Below are positions 8,736-22,865 of a stretch of DNA of 64,000 nucleotides, piece after piece. This stretch comes from Paracoccus sediminis (lineage in GTDB: Bacteria > Pseudomonadota > Alphaproteobacteria > Rhodobacterales > Rhodobacteraceae): NCBI RefSeq assembly GCF_900188295.1, contig NZ_FZNM01000003.1:397346-461345 (forward strand), in the 5' to 3' direction. The position numbers were made by a program, and so were the translations under genes. The notes under the pieces were generated by a model that ran no database searches, was not told the origin of the DNA, and worked only from the letters and a program-made list of their open reading frames with translations. Each line of letters opens with the position of its first letter. Position 1 is the first letter of the stretch.

Positions 8736-10340
8736 TTATTCGGCCGGCACGGCGATGGCGGTGGGCGTGGCCTTGGGCTGACGGGCCACGGTGGCCCACA
8801 GGTTCCAGGCCATGATGATCCCGCCCGCAAGGTACAGACACCCTCCCAGGGCGCGCACCACGTTCATCGCGAACTTGGCCTGCACCACGTCGGCAAAGGC
8901 GTTGACAAGGAATCCCTGGCTATCCACCTCGCGCCACATCAGCCCTTCCATGATGCCCGACACCCACATGGAGGCGGCGTAAAGAACCAGACCGATGGTC
9001 GCCAGCCAGAAGTGCCAGCTGACCAGCGACAGGCTGTAGAGCCGGGGCCGGCCCCACAGGCGCGGCACCAGGTAATACAGCGCGCCAAAGGTAATCATGC
9101 CGTTCCAGCCCAGCGCGCCGGAATGGACGTGGCCGATGGTCCAGTCGGTGTAATGCGACAGGCTGTTCACCGCCTTGATCGACATCACCGGCCCCTCGAA
9201 CGTCGCCATGCCGTAAAAGCCGACGGCCACCACCATCATGCGCAGGATCGGGTCGGTGCGCAGCTTGTCCCAGGCCCCCGACAGGGTCATCAGGCCGTTA
9301 ATCATGCCGCCCCAGGACGGCATCCACAGCATGATGGAAAACACCATCCCCAGCGTCGAGGCCCAGTCGGGCAGGGCGGTGTAATGCAGGTGGTGCGGAC
9401 CGGCCCAGATGTACAGAAAGATCAGCGCCCAAAAGTGGATGATCGACAGCTTGTAGGAATAGACCGGGCGTTCGGCCTGTTTGGGGATGAAGTAGTACAT
9501 CATTCCCAGGAACCCGGCGGTCAGGAAGAAGCCCACGGCGTTGTGGCCGTACCACCACTGCACCATCGCGTCCTGCACGCCGGAAAACACCTGTACGGAC
9601 TTGCTGCCGAAGATGCTGACCGGCACCGACAGGTTGTTGACGATGTGCAGCATCGCGATGGTGACGATGAAGGCCAGGTAGAACCAGTTGGCCACATAGA
9701 TATGGGGTTCCTTGCGCCGGATGATCGTGCCCAGGAACACCGCCAGATAGGCCACCCAGACCACCGTCAGCCACCAGTCCACATACCATTCGGGTTCGGC
9801 GTATTCCTTGGACTGGGTGGCGCCGGCGATGTATCCGGTCGCGGCCAGCACGATGAACAGGTTATAGCCCCAGAACACGAACCACGCGAGGTTGCCGCCC
9901 CACAGCCGCGCGGCGCTGGTGCGCTGCACGACGTAAAAGGACGTGGCGATCAGCGCGTTACCGCCAAAGGCAAAGATCACTGCGCTGGTGTGCAGCGGGC
10001 GCAGCTTGCCGAAGTTGGCATATCCCTGCGCCAGATCCGACAGGTTCAGCGCCGGAAAGGCCAGTTGAAAGGCGATCACCACGCCCACCAGGAAACCGAC
10101 CACGCCCCAGACGGTCGTGGCGATCACGCCGTATCGGACCACATCGTCCATGTATTTCGTCGTATCGACCGGCCGCGGGGGTTCGTCGGCCCGGCGCAGC
10201 GACCAGATGAACATTCCGCCCGCCACCAGCATGACGACGATCGCATTGACCATATACGCCGGATCGCGCGCCAGATTGGCGCCGATCGCCGCCAACAGCG
10301 CGATCGTTCCCAACAAGATCGGCTTCACATAATTCCACAT
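8736..10340 (-). CDS. ccoN: cbb3-type cytochrome c oxidase subunit I (catalytic)
   Basis: Twelve-span catalytic subunit of the high-affinity terminal oxidase, holding haem b, haem b3 and CuB. Haem/copper ligands are visible in [47 protein letters not shown] and [15 protein letters not shown]. The start is [11 protein letters not shown] at 10340, giving 534 aa; the open frame continues upstream into the regulatory region but lacks family support. It is transcribed leftward as the first gene of ccoNOQP, divergent from usp. Two FNR-type palindromes lie 107-144 bases upstream of the ATG, suggesting oxygen control. Confidence 0.98.
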   Translation of the reverse strand: MWNYVKPILLGTIALLAAIGANLARDPAYMVNAIVVMLVAGGMFIWSLRRADEPPRPVDTTKYMDDVVRYGVIATTVWGVVGFLVGVVIAFQLAFPALNLSDLAQGYANFGKLRPLHTSAVIFAFGGNALIATSFYVVQRTSAARLWGGNLAWFVFWGYNLFIVLAATGYIAGATQSKEYAEPEWYVDWWLTVVWVAYLAVFLGTIIRRKEPHIYVANWFYLAFIVTIAMLHIVNNLSVPVSIFGSKSVQVFSGVQDAMVQWWYGHNAVGFFLTAGFLGMMYYFIPKQAERPVYSYKLSIIHFWALIFLYIWAGPHHLHYTALPDWASTLGMVFSIMLWMPSWGGMINGLMTLSGAWDKLRTDPILRMMVVAVGFYGMATFEGPVMSIKAVNSLSHYTDWTIGHVHSGALGWNGMITFGALYYLVPRLWGRPRLYSLSLVSWHFWLATIGLVLYAASMWVSGIMEGLMWREVDSQGFLVNAFADVVQAKFAMNVVRALGGCLYLAGGIIMAWNLWATVARQPKATPTAIAVPAE

Positions 10341-10446
10341 GACGTCTTTCCGCGTTCCCGTGCCGAAAGATCTGCGTTCCGCGAATCGCGCGTTCCGGAA
10401 TCCTTTCGGTTCCTGCCGCAATAAGGCCCCGCCACCACAGGCCACC

Positions 10447-10460
10447 TTGATCTGCGTCAA
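10447..10460. promoter_or_regulatory. FNR/FnrP-type box 1
   Basis: TTGATCTGCGTCAA fits the FNR-family palindrome TTGAT-N4-ATCAA with one mismatch in the right half. It lies in the 200-base gap between divergent ccoN and usp. ccoNOQP is a known FnrP/FnrL target in Paracoccus and Rhodobacter, so the assignment is supported by context. Confidence 0.8.
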
Positions 10461-10470
10461 ATCCAGGAGT

Positions 10471-10484
10471 TTGATTCCGATCAA
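10471..10484. promoter_or_regulatory. FNR/FnrP-type box 2 (perfect palindrome)
   Basis: TTGATTCCGATCAA is an exact TTGAT-N4-ATCAA FNR box. Its centre is 24 bases from box 1 and its right end is 56 bases before the usp ATG. It is well placed to activate usp, while box 1 is nearer to ccoN; one box may serve each gene. Confidence 0.88.
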
Positions 10485-10540
10485 GGCCGGGACAAGGCCG
10501 ATGCGCCATCCTGTCCCGACCCGATCAAAAGGAGACCGAG

Positions 10541-11377
10541 ATGGGCTACAAGAGCATCCTGACGATCCTGTCCGATCCCCGGCAGATGACCCAGCTTGAC
10601 GCGGCAGCCGCGCTGGCCGCACGCGAGGACGGGCATCTGTCGGTGCTGACGCTTGGCCTGGATCATACGCAGGTGGGATATTACTTTCCCGGCGGCACGC
10701 CCTATGCCTTTCAGGACGCCATCGACATGGCGATGGAACAGGCCAAGGATCTGAACCACGCGGTCCAGCAGCATCTGTCGCGTTTCAGCGACCTTCGCTG
10801 GTCGTCCGAGGCCGTGGTGGCCCAGATCGGCGGCATCGCGAACCTGGTCGGGATGCGCGCCCGCTTTTCCGACCTGACCGTCCTGTCGCGGCCTTATGGC
10901 GAAGGATCCCCTGGCGAATCCGAGGCCGTGGTCGAGGCCGCACTGTTCGAGGGCGGCTGTCCGGTGCTGGTTCTGCCCGGCAGCGACCTGCCCACCGACC
11001 CGCCGGGCAAGGTTCTGGTGGCCTGGAACCAGTCGCTCGAGGCATTGGCCGCCGTGCGCCGCGCCCTGCCCCTGCTGCAAGCGGCGAAATCGGTGGAGAT
11101 CACCATCATCGATCCGCGCCGCAATGCCGACGGATCGGAACCCGGCGCGCCGCTGACGCAGATGCTGACCCGCCACGGCGTCCATGCCGACATCGCCGTG
11201 CTGGCCCGCACCGCCCACACCGTCAGCGAACAACTGAACCGCCGCGCCATCGAGATCGGCGCGGATCTGATCGTCATGGGGGCATACGGGCATTCGCGGT
11301 TCCGCCAGGCGATCCTGGGCGGGGCCACGCGCAACATGCTGGAAAAGGCGGGCGTTCCGGTCTTCATGGCCCGCTGA
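10541..11377 (+). CDS. Universal stress protein, tandem UspA domains
   Basis: 278 aa made of two UspA-like domains. The first (about residues 1-150) is degenerate. The second keeps the ATP-binding signature G-2x-G-9x-G-T in [17 protein letters not shown] and ends [14 protein letters not shown]. Such proteins support survival under stress or anoxia; a similar gene lies divergent from ccoN in Rhodobacter sphaeroides. The ATG follows AAAAGGAGACCGAG. It shares a regulatory gap holding two FNR-type boxes with ccoNOQP, so low-oxygen induction is likely. It is convergent with mtaB, 12 bases away. Confidence 0.93.
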   Translation: MGYKSILTILSDPRQMTQLDAAAALAAREDGHLSVLTLGLDHTQVGYYFPGGTPYAFQDAIDMAMEQAKDLNHAVQQHLSRFSDLRWSSEAVVAQIGGIANLVGMRARFSDLTVLSRPYGEGSPGESEAVVEAALFEGGCPVLVLPGSDLPTDPPGKVLVAWNQSLEALAAVRRALPLLQAAKSVEITIIDPRRNADGSEPGAPLTQMLTRHGVHADIAVLARTAHTVSEQLNRRAIEIGADLIVMGAYGHSRFRQAILGGATRNMLEKAGVPVFMAR

Positions 11378-11389
11378 CGGGTCCGGGCG

Positions 11390-12643
11390 TCAGGCGATCA
11401 GCCGCGTGCCGTCATGGCCGGTGATGCGCAGGTCCATCACCGCGCCTTCCGGTCGGTTGGTCCCAAGGCTCACTTCGGCGAACTGCTCGGTCCGGCCCAG
11501 GCGCGGGCCTTCGGTCAGGACGCGATGCGTGCGGCCCACCTGCATGTCCAGATGACGGCGCAGCGCAACCTCGCCCGCGGCGCGCAGGCGGGCGGCGCGG
11601 TCGCGGATCACCGGGCCTTTGACGGCAGGCATCCGGGCGGCGGGCGTTCCCGTACGGGGCGAAAACGGAAAGACATGCAGGAATGTCAGCCCGCAGTCAT
11701 CGACCAGTTTCAGGCTGTTGTCGAACATCGCATCGGTTTCGGTCGGGAAACCGGCGATGATGTCGGCGCCGAACACGATGTCGGGGCGCAGGCGGCGGGC
11801 ATCCTCGCAAAACCGGATCGCGTCATCGCGCCGGTGGCGGCGCTTCATCCGTTTCAGGATCATGTCGTCGCCCGCCTGCAAGGACAGGTGCAGGTGCGGC
11901 ATCAGGCGGGGTTCCGTGGCGATGGCCCCCATCAGGTTCTCGTCCGCCTCGATGCTGTCGATGCTGCTGATCCGCAGGCGCGGCAAATCCGGGACCAGCC
12001 GCAGGATCCGCATCACCAGATCCCCCAGGCGCGGCGTGCCCGGCAGGTCGGCGCCCCAGCTGGTCAGGTCCACGCCGGTCAGCACGACTTCGTTGAAGCC
12101 GCGGCCGACCAGCCGCTTGATCTGTTCGACAACCACGCCGGCCGGGACCGACCGCGAGTTGCCGCGCCCGAACGGGATGATGCAGAAGGTGCAGCGGTGG
12201 TCGCAGCCGTTCTGGACCTGGACATAGGCGCGGTGGCGCCCGAATCCGTCGATCAGGTGGCCCGCCGTTTCCCGCACGGACATGATGTCATCGACACGCA
12301 CCTTTTCCGTCTGCCCGATCAGGTCGGGCGCGCGCAGGTCGGCCCATGTCTGGGGCTGCATCTTTTCATGGTTGCCGATGACGCGCGCGACCTCGGGCAT
12401 CGCGGCAAAGGTTTCGGGTTCGGTCTGGGCCGCGCAGCCGGTCACGATCACCGGCGCGTCGGGGTTTTCGCGGGCCAGGCGGCGGATTTCCTGACGCGCC
12501 TTGCGCACGGCCTCGGCGGTGACGGCGCAGGTGTTGACCACCACGGCGCCCGACAGGCCCGCGGCCTCGGCCATCTCGCGCATCGCCTCGGTCTCATAGG
12601 CGTTGAGGCGGCAGCCCATCGTGGAAAACACCGGCGCGGTCAT
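11390..12643 (-). CDS. mtaB: tRNA t6A37 methylthiotransferase
   Basis: Radical-SAM methylthiotransferase of the MtaB branch, which adds a methylthio group to t6A37 of tRNAs reading ANN codons. N-terminal cysteines are in STMGCRLNAYETE, VVNTCAVTAEA and TGCAAQTEPE. The radical-SAM motif is NGCDHRCTFC, followed by IIPFGRGNSRS. NTCAVT and the short C-terminal TRAM region separate it from the MiaB encoded at 4772. The start at 12643 overlaps the dapF stop as ATGA, so the genes are coupled; an in-frame ATG at 12655 is the alternative. At 417 aa the length is normal. Confidence 0.94.
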   Translation of the reverse strand: MTAPVFSTMGCRLNAYETEAMREMAEAAGLSGAVVVNTCAVTAEAVRKARQEIRRLARENPDAPVIVTGCAAQTEPETFAAMPEVARVIGNHEKMQPQTWADLRAPDLIGQTEKVRVDDIMSVRETAGHLIDGFGRHRAYVQVQNGCDHRCTFCIIPFGRGNSRSVPAGVVVEQIKRLVGRGFNEVVLTGVDLTSWGADLPGTPRLGDLVMRILRLVPDLPRLRISSIDSIEADENLMGAIATEPRLMPHLHLSLQAGDDMILKRMKRRHRRDDAIRFCEDARRLRPDIVFGADIIAGFPTETDAMFDNSLKLVDDCGLTFLHVFPFSPRTGTPAARMPAVKGPVIRDRAARLRAAGEVALRRHLDMQVGRTHRVLTEGPRLGRTEQFAEVSLGTNRPEGAVMDLRITGHDGTRLIA

Positions 12644-13470
12644 TGCGACAGCCATTCCGGGGTCAGGATGCCGGAAAAGACATGCGCCGTCGGCCCCTCC
12701 ATCCAGACGCCATCGTCGCGCCAGTCGATCATCAGCACGCCGCCCGGCACATTGACCCGGACGCGCCGCCCGGTCAGCCCGCGCCGGGCCGCAGCCACCG
12801 CCGCCGCACAGGAACACGACCCCGAGGCCAGCGTCGGCCCCGTGCCGCGTTCCCAGATGCGCAGGATGATTTCTTTGGACGAGACGACCTGCACGATTTC
12901 CACATTGGTGCGCTGCGGATACAGCGGATGATGTTCCATCGCGGGGCCAACGGTTGACAGATCGATCGCCGCCACGTCGTCCACGAAGAACGTCACATGC
13001 GGGTTGCCCATGCCGGTCGCGGCCGGATCGCCGTTGATGGGCAGGTGATCGATGTCCACGTCCCGCGCCAGCGGGATCGCGCGCCAGTCCAGCATGGGCG
13101 CGCCCATGTTCACCCGCGTCAGGCCGCCCCCGGCGTCTTGGGCCAGCAGGATGCCGTGATCGGTGCGCAAGCTCAGCCGGTCCTGGCCGGTCTGGTTCAT
13201 CACATGCCGCGCGATGCAGCGCGTGGCGTTGCCGCAGGCCGCGCTGACCGACCCGTCGGCATTCCAGAACCGCAGCCGCACATCGGCCTGGTCATCGGCC
13301 TCGATCGTCGCCATCTGGTCGAAGCCGACCCCGCGATTGCGGTCGGCGATGCGCGCGATCACCCCCGCCGCCGGGGCATCGCCACCGTCGCGCAGGTCCA
13401 GGACGACGAAATCGTTGCCAAGCCCATGCATCTTCATGAAGGGCAGGCCGGATGGGGGTTTCCTGTTCAT
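12640..13470 (-). CDS. dapF: Diaminopimelate epimerase
   Basis: Converts LL- to meso-diaminopimelate for lysine and peptidoglycan synthesis. It begins FMKMHGLGNDFVVLDLRDGG, the family hallmark. The two catalytic cysteines are in SAACGNATRC (about residue 80) and ASGSCSCAAAVAA (about residue 225). MGNPHVTFFVDD is also conserved. 276 aa is normal. It overlaps mtaB by four bases (ATGA), the common Rhodobacteraceae order, and its start lies about 93 bases from the divergent tRNA-Lys gene. Confidence 0.97.
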   Translation of the reverse strand: MNRKPPSGLPFMKMHGLGNDFVVLDLRDGGDAPAAGVIARIADRNRGVGFDQMATIEADDQADVRLRFWNADGSVSAACGNATRCIARHVMNQTGQDRLSLRTDHGILLAQDAGGGLTRVNMGAPMLDWRAIPLARDVDIDHLPINGDPAATGMGNPHVTFFVDDVAAIDLSTVGPAMEHHPLYPQRTNVEIVQVVSSKEIILRIWERGTGPTLASGSCSCAAAVAAARRGLTGRRVRVNVPGGVLMIDWRDDGVWMEGPTAHVFSGILTPEWLSQ

Positions 13471-13563
13471 CCGGTTCCTATAATCGTTGGGGAAAATTTC
13501 CGCCAGCCCCGCCGACTTTCCGCTTGACGCCCCCCGGCGCCCCCCCTAGTAAACCCCCGTGTT

Positions 13564-13639
13564 GGGCCCATAGCTCAGTTGGTAGAGCAACTGACTTTTA
13601 ATCAGTGGGTCACAGGTTCGAATCCTGTTGGGCTCACCA
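13564..13639 (+). tRNA. tRNA-Lys (anticodon UUU)
   Basis: A complete cloverleaf: acceptor GGGCCCA pairs with TGGGCTC, D-arm GCTCAGTTGGTAGAGC, anticodon arm ACTGA-CTTTTAA-TCAGT with TTT at positions 34-36, T-loop GGTTCGAATCC. The 3' ACCA is encoded, with discriminator A. It is followed directly by a strong terminator hairpin. Confidence 0.97.
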
Positions 13640-13644
13640 TCATC

Positions 13645-13687
13645 AAAAACAAGGGCTTGGACCATGGTGATCCAAGCCCTTGTTTTT
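13645..13687 (+). terminator. Rho-independent terminator after tRNA-Lys
   Basis: A 17-base perfect inverted repeat (AAAAACAAGGGCTTGGA / TCCAAGCCCTTGTTTTT) around a short loop, ending in a T run. It starts six bases after the tRNA CCA end and has a long T tract. Confidence 0.88.
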
Positions 13688-13772
13688 TGCCCGGATGCCT
13701 GTCGATTTTTTATTCGGGCAACGCCATCGGACGCGCATTTCTGCGCGCCCGTCCTGATCGTCGCGTCCCGGC

Positions 13773-18311
<4,539 letters not shown>

Positions 18312-18313
18312 CG

Positions 18314-19009
18314 TCAGGCCCTTTCGTGCAGAAGCTGCGTCAGCAACTGATCGCAGTCGAATTGCGGTTCCGTATCCCCAAAGCCGGATTCGCCCGGAAA
18401 GGCGAAGGTGACGGGGCTGTCGTTCGTTTCCTGGCGCGCGCCGGTCCAGTCGGACTGCGTCTCTATGCCGCCGTAAAAGCGGCCGGTCTTGCGGCTGACG
18501 AATTGCTGGCCGCTGCGTTCGATCAGCAATTCGCCGGCGGCGTCATAGGTTTTCAGCCGAAAACGGGTGACCTCCAGCTCCTGCCCGTCGATCACGACGG
18601 TATCGCCGGTCAGCACGTCCTGACCGACATGGCGCAGCCTTTCGCCCGTATTGGATTCGGTCCAGAAATCGAAATCGTCCGTCCCGCTGTCCAGCAGGGT
18701 CTGAAAGCTGGCATGATCCTTGGACCGTTCGACCAGAAAGTCGGCAAGGCCCGTGTTCGGATCGCTGCTTTCCACCCAGCGGGTTTCCGCGTCGATCCGC
18801 GACAGGTGGCGCAACCCGTCCTTGCCGAACACGGCGCTGCGCTGATGCCCGGCGGGATCGGCGTCGCAGCGGTAATATTGCACGACCGAACAGCCGCGGT
18901 TCTGGACCGTGACCTCTAGCCGACAGCCCTGCGGCGGGGTGAAATTCGCAGCCTGGCCCCCGGACGCGGCCAGCGTCAGCCCCAGTGCCGCAATGATCGG
19001 AACCCTCAT
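18314..19009 (-). CDS. Secreted protein of unknown function between gltD and gltB
   Basis: 231 aa with a clear Sec signal peptide (MRVPIIAALGLTLAASGGQAA, cleavage near residue 21). The mature part is beta-rich and contains four cysteines (GCRLEVTVQNRGCS, YYRCDAD, FDCDQLL), probably disulfide-bonded in the periplasm. It does not match any domain I can name. It sits ten bases after gltD and two bases before gltB on the same strand, so it is co-transcribed with glutamate synthase. I have an impression of the same insertion in other Rhodobacteraceae but cannot verify it here. A role in nitrogen metabolism is not shown by the sequence. Confidence 0.85.
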   Translation of the reverse strand: MRVPIIAALGLTLAASGGQAANFTPPQGCRLEVTVQNRGCSVVQYYRCDADPAGHQRSAVFGKDGLRHLSRIDAETRWVESSDPNTGLADFLVERSKDHASFQTLLDSGTDDFDFWTESNTGERLRHVGQDVLTGDTVVIDGQELEVTRFRLKTYDAAGELLIERSGQQFVSRKTGRFYGGIETQSDWTGARQETNDSPVTFAFPGESGFGDTEPQFDCDQLLTQLLHERA

Positions 19010-19019
19010 CGCCCCGCTC

Positions 19020-20516
19020 CTATTCCGCCGCCACGCGCGCCTCGCCGGTCAGGTATCCGGCGATGGATTCGGCGGCCTCGCGTCCGTCGCGGATCGCCCA
19101 GACGACCAGAGAAGCGCCGCGCACGATGTCGCCCACGGCGAAGACGCCCGGCAGGCTGGTCTGGTGGGTCTGGAAATTGGCCTTGATGGTGCCCCAGCGC
19201 GTCACCTCCAGCCCGTCGACGCCCCATAGTTTGGGCAGATCCTCGGGCTCGAAGCCAAGCGCCTTGATGACCAGATCGGCGGGTTCGTCGTAGTCGGCGC
19301 CCTCGATCAGTTCGGGGGCCTGGCGGCCCGTTACATCGGGCGCGCCCAGGCGCATCTTCTGGACCCGGACATTTGCGATCTGCGGGGCGATCTGCGGCAG
19401 GCCGTCCACATCGGCTTCCTGCGCCTGCATCGCGACGCCGGTGACATGGCCGACAAAGGAACCCGGCGCCGACATCCAGACGAATTCGACGCCCTCCTCC
19501 TCGGCGTTCTGAACCTCGCGCTGCGATCCGGGCATGTTGGCGCGGTCGCGGCGGTACAGGCATTTGACCGATTGCGCGCCCTGGCGGATCGCGGTGCGCA
19601 CGCAGTCCATCGCCGTGTCGCCCCCGCCGATGACGATCACGCGCTTGCCCCGCGCGTTCAGTTCGCCGTCGTCGTAATCGGGCACCTCGTCGCCGAAATC
19701 GACCTTGTTGGACGCCGTCAGGTAATCGATGGCCCGAACCACCCCGCCCGCGTCGGCATTGTCCAGATTCAGGTCGCGGGTCTTGTAGACGCCGGTCGCG
19801 ATCAGCACCGCGTCGTGCCGGCCCCGGATGGCGTCGAAGCTGACATCCTCGCCTACGTTGCAGTTCAGCACGAACTCGACGCCGCTGTCCGCAAGCCACT
19901 TGTTGCGGCGCAGCACCACGTCCTTTTCCAGCTTGAAGCCAGGGATGCCATAGGTCAGCAGCCCGCCCGCGCGGTCATAGCGGTCATAGATCGTGACCTG
20001 GAACCCCTGGCGGCGCAGCATGTCGGCCGCCGCCAGACCCCCCGGCCCCGCGCCGATGATGCCCACGGTTTCGGACCGCTCCATCACCGGGGCCGCAGGG
20101 CGGACCCAGCCCATTTCCCAGGCGGTGTCGGTGATGTATTTCTCGATCGATCCGATGGTGACGGTGCCGTGGCCGGACTGCTCGATCACGCAGTTGCCTT
20201 CGCACAGGCGGTCCTGCGGGCAGATGCGGCCGCAGATTTCGGGGAATGTGTTGGTCGCCTGGCTGACGCGATAGGCTTCCTCCAGCCGCCCCTCGGCGGT
20301 CAGGCGCAGCCAGTCCGGGATGTTGTTGTGCAGCGGGCAATGCGACTGGCAATAGGGCACGCCGCACTGGCTGCACCGGCTGGCCTGTTCCGCCGCCTTG
20401 GCATCCGCGAATTCGCGATAGATCTCGTGAAAGTCTTCGCTGCGTTCGATGGCCGGGCGTTTTTCGGGCGTCTCGCGCGGGGTCGAAACGAATGTGAGCA
20501 TCTTCTGCGTGGCCAT
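19020..20516 (-). CDS. gltD: Glutamate synthase (NADPH) small subunit
   Basis: 498 aa; passes electrons from NADPH through FAD and two 4Fe-4S clusters to GltB. The N-terminal cluster cysteines are in CSQCGVPYCQSHCPLH and CGRICPQDRLCEGNC. The FAD site is GIIGAGPGGLAAADML and the NADPH site VIVIGGGDTAMDCVR. The start is MATQKMLTF at 20516, after an AGGTTGCGCAGCC stretch; a much longer open frame upstream has no family support. It heads the gltD-unknown-gltB unit. The 152-base gap upstream is AT-richer than its surroundings and should hold the promoter. Confidence 0.97.
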   Translation of the reverse strand: MATQKMLTFVSTPRETPEKRPAIERSEDFHEIYREFADAKAAEQASRCSQCGVPYCQSHCPLHNNIPDWLRLTAEGRLEEAYRVSQATNTFPEICGRICPQDRLCEGNCVIEQSGHGTVTIGSIEKYITDTAWEMGWVRPAAPVMERSETVGIIGAGPGGLAAADMLRRQGFQVTIYDRYDRAGGLLTYGIPGFKLEKDVVLRRNKWLADSGVEFVLNCNVGEDVSFDAIRGRHDAVLIATGVYKTRDLNLDNADAGGVVRAIDYLTASNKVDFGDEVPDYDDGELNARGKRVIVIGGGDTAMDCVRTAIRQGAQSVKCLYRRDRANMPGSQREVQNAEEEGVEFVWMSAPGSFVGHVTGVAMQAQEADVDGLPQIAPQIANVRVQKMRLGAPDVTGRQAPELIEGADYDEPADLVIKALGFEPEDLPKLWGVDGLEVTRWGTIKANFQTHQTSLPGVFAVGDIVRGASLVVWAIRDGREAAESIAGYLTGEARVAAE

Positions 20517-20668
20517 GGCTGCGCAACCTTCCGATAACAGGAACTTGTGCAAACCCAATAAACCAAGGGCGAAACGATAAAAAGTCAGTCTTGCTGACCT
20601 AAAGGTCATATTTCGATGGCCTGGGCTAACATTTTTGCCGCCGCGACCGGAAACTAGGTCAGTATTGT

Positions 20669-21472
20669 TTACATTCCTGCAAGAAGGGCCAGCATGACAA
20701 GGGTTCCGACCACGATTCGCCACCAGCCGAACAGGGCATAGCCGTGCTGCGACACATAGCCCAAGAGCCAGCGGACCACGATCAGCGCCGTGGCAAAGGC
20801 CGCCACGAAGCCTATCGCGATGTTCCCAATCGCGCTCGCATCCAGGATGTCACGGTTCTTGAACAGATCCAGCGCGAACGCCCCCATCATCGTCGGCATG
20901 GCCAGAAAGAACGAAAATTCCGCGGCCGCCCGCTTGTCCGCCCCCAAAAGCAGCCCGCCGACGATGGTGGCCCCCGACCGCGACACGCCGGGAACCATCG
21001 CCAGACACTGGAACAGGCCGATCTTGAAGGCCATGGACAGGGGAATATCCTCGGCCCGATGATAGACCGGATCCTTGACGGCGCGATCCACCCACAACAG
21101 CACGATCCCCCCCAGGATCAGCATCACGGCGATCAGCATGGGGGTTTCGAACAGAACCGTCTTGATGAACCCGTGCGCGATCAGGCCGATGACCACCGCC
21201 GGCAGAAAGGCCAGCAGCACCGCCCCCAGGAACCGCCGGGCAGCGGCGTCGTGGGGGGCCGAGGTCAGGATCCGCGCGATCCGCCCCGCATAGATCCCCA
21301 GGATCGCCAGCAGGGCGCCCAGCTGGATCAGCACCTCGAACGATCGGCCAGGGGAATCGAAACGCAGGAAATGTCCCGCCAGCAGGATATGCCCGGTCGA
21401 GGATACCGGAACGAACTCTGTCAGACCCTCGAGAACCCCAAGGGCGGCGGCAACGATGGTATTGGGTTCCAT
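20669..21472 (-). CDS. uppP: Undecaprenyl-diphosphate phosphatase
   Basis: Multi-span membrane enzyme that recycles undecaprenyl diphosphate for cell-wall synthesis. Both catalytic signatures are present: [16 protein letters not shown] near the N-terminus and [10 protein letters not shown] in the middle. 267 aa is typical. Its ATG overlaps the stop of the upstream NDUFA9-like gene as TGATG, so the two are translationally coupled. Overexpression of the family confers bacitracin resistance, hence the older name bacA. Confidence 0.97.
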   Translation of the reverse strand: MEPNTIVAAALGVLEGLTEFVPVSSTGHILLAGHFLRFDSPGRSFEVLIQLGALLAILGIYAGRIARILTSAPHDAAARRFLGAVLLAFLPAVVIGLIAHGFIKTVLFETPMLIAVMLILGGIVLLWVDRAVKDPVYHRAEDIPLSMAFKIGLFQCLAMVPGVSRSGATIVGGLLLGADKRAAAEFSFFLAMPTMMGAFALDLFKNRDILDASAIGNIAIGFVAAFATALIVVRWLLGYVSQHGYALFGWWRIVVGTLVMLALLAGM

Positions 21473-22455
21473 CAGTCGGTGCGCAGGTTCTTGGCCGACT
21501 GCTTGATCGCGTCGTATTGTCCCGATGGCCGGAACCGCCACAGATACCCGTCGATCACCGCATCCGCCGCGACCGGCTGGATGCCCAGATCGGCAAAGCC
21601 CCTGGCGCCCGGCGACACCACGTTGTCGCGGCGCAGCAGCGCCAGCTGGTCGCGGCCGAGAGGGCTGGTGAACAGTCCGCCGGTCACGAATTGTACGGCC
21701 CCCAGCACGCGCGCGCCGATCCCCGCCAGCCAGAAGGGCATGTTGACCACCCCCCGGCGGCGCATCGTCGCCCGCAGCACCTGCCCCATGATCTGGCGCA
21801 TGGTCAGCACGTCCGGCCCGCCCAGTTCATAGATGCCGGGCGCGGCCTCGCCCGTGGCGCCCTTGACGGCGGCACGCGCCACGTCGTCGACAAAGACCGG
21901 CTGCATCTTGATGCTGCCGCCGACGATCGGCACGACGGGACCGAAACGCGTCATCCCCGCGAAACGGTTGTAAAAGCTGTCCCCCGGCCCGAACATGACC
22001 GACGGGCGCAGGATCACCGCGTCGGGGCGATGCCTCAGCACCGCAGCCTCGCCCCGCGCCTTTCCGGCGACATAGGCGCTGTCCGAATCGGCATCGACCC
22101 CGATGCCCGAGACGTGGACGATCCGCGCCACGCCCATCTCGGCCGACAGGCGGGCGATGTGTTCGGCGCCATCCTCGAACACGGACTTGAAGGTGCTCTT
22201 GCCCTTGGGCGACAGGATGTTGACGCAATTGACCACCGCGTCGGCGTCCGACATGGACGCGCGCACCGACAGGTCGTCGCGGATGTTGCACAGCACCGGC
22301 TGGACCTGGCCCACGGCGCCATAGGTGCGGGTGAACAGCGCCTCGTCGGGGCGGCGGACGGCGATGCGGACGCGCCAGCCCTGCCTGGCCATCTGCTGCG
22401 CGACCTGACGGCCCAGAAAGCCCGACCCGCCGAAAATCGTGACCAGTTTCGCCAT
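21472..22455 (-). CDS. NAD(P)-binding protein, complex I NDUFA9 family
   Basis: 327-aa atypical short-chain dehydrogenase with the nucleotide-binding signature [18 protein letters not shown] at the N-terminus and internal family motifs ([54 protein letters not shown]). Relatives in alphaproteobacteria are annotated as complex I NDUFA9-like proteins, but a catalytic role is unproven. The start is [12 protein letters not shown], with GGAGGCG upstream. It precedes uppP with a TGATG overlap. tRNA-Leu lies divergent upstream. Confidence 0.9.
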   Translation of the reverse strand: MAKLVTIFGGSGFLGRQVAQQMARQGWRVRIAVRRPDEALFTRTYGAVGQVQPVLCNIRDDLSVRASMSDADAVVNCVNILSPKGKSTFKSVFEDGAEHIARLSAEMGVARIVHVSGIGVDADSDSAYVAGKARGEAAVLRHRPDAVILRPSVMFGPGDSFYNRFAGMTRFGPVVPIVGGSIKMQPVFVDDVARAAVKGATGEAAPGIYELGGPDVLTMRQIMGQVLRATMRRRGVVNMPFWLAGIGARVLGAVQFVTGGLFTSPLGRDQLALLRRDNVVSPGARGFADLGIQPVAADAVIDGYLWRFRPSGQYDAIKQSAKNLRTD

Positions 22456-22636
22456 GGGCGCCTCGCCTCCTGATGCCGATGCCTTGCTGTTCCATACCGA
22501 AGCCCGCACCGCGCGACAAGGCGCGCGGGCGCCGCAGGCGGGCCGCCGCGGCGACGCCAAAGATTTTCGCACGATTTCTGCCGCGCCCCCATTGACGCCC
22601 CCCGCGACTGGCTTTAGGAACCCGCCACACCAGTTG

Positions 22637-22721
22637 GCCCAGATGGCGGAATTGGTAGACGCGCACGGTTCAGGTCCGTGTGCCGCAAGGCGTGGAGGTT
22701 CGAGTCCTCTTCTGGGCACCA
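22637..22721 (+). tRNA. tRNA-Leu (anticodon CAG)
   Basis: Long-variable-arm tRNA: acceptor GCCCAGA pairs with TCTGGGC, D-arm GGCGGAATTGGTAGACGC, anticodon stem CACGG-TTCAGGT-CCGTG with CAG at 34-36, variable arm TGCCGCAAGGCGT, T-loop GGTTCGAGTCC, encoded ACCA. Its 3' end faces the helicase/HNH island, a common insertion point for accessory DNA. Confidence 0.97.
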
Positions 22722-22727
22722 TTGTCA

Positions 22728-22771
22728 AATGGAAAACCCCAAGGATCCCAGGATCCTTGGGGTTTTCCATT
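22728..22771 (+). terminator. Terminator hairpin after tRNA-Leu
   Basis: A long near-perfect palindrome, ATGGAAAACCCCAAGGATCC paired with GGATCCTTGGGGTTTTCCAT, lies six bases after the tRNA. The stem is about 20 bp. The T run (GGGGTTTTCC) is inside the right arm, like the tRNA-Lys terminator at 13645. Confidence 0.75.
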
Positions 22772-22865
22772 GGGTGCCTCCGAAATCGCCCGGCGATGAA
22801 TCCTGGGCGCGGTTCCGTGACACGGGCTGCGGCCGCGCCGCGCGTTCCTGTCGCGGGGGATCCGT

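Noticed and set aside
7986..10424. Open frame of 812 codons opposite ccoO and ccoN
   Set aside because: Same GC shadow effect; the cbb3 genes are unambiguous.
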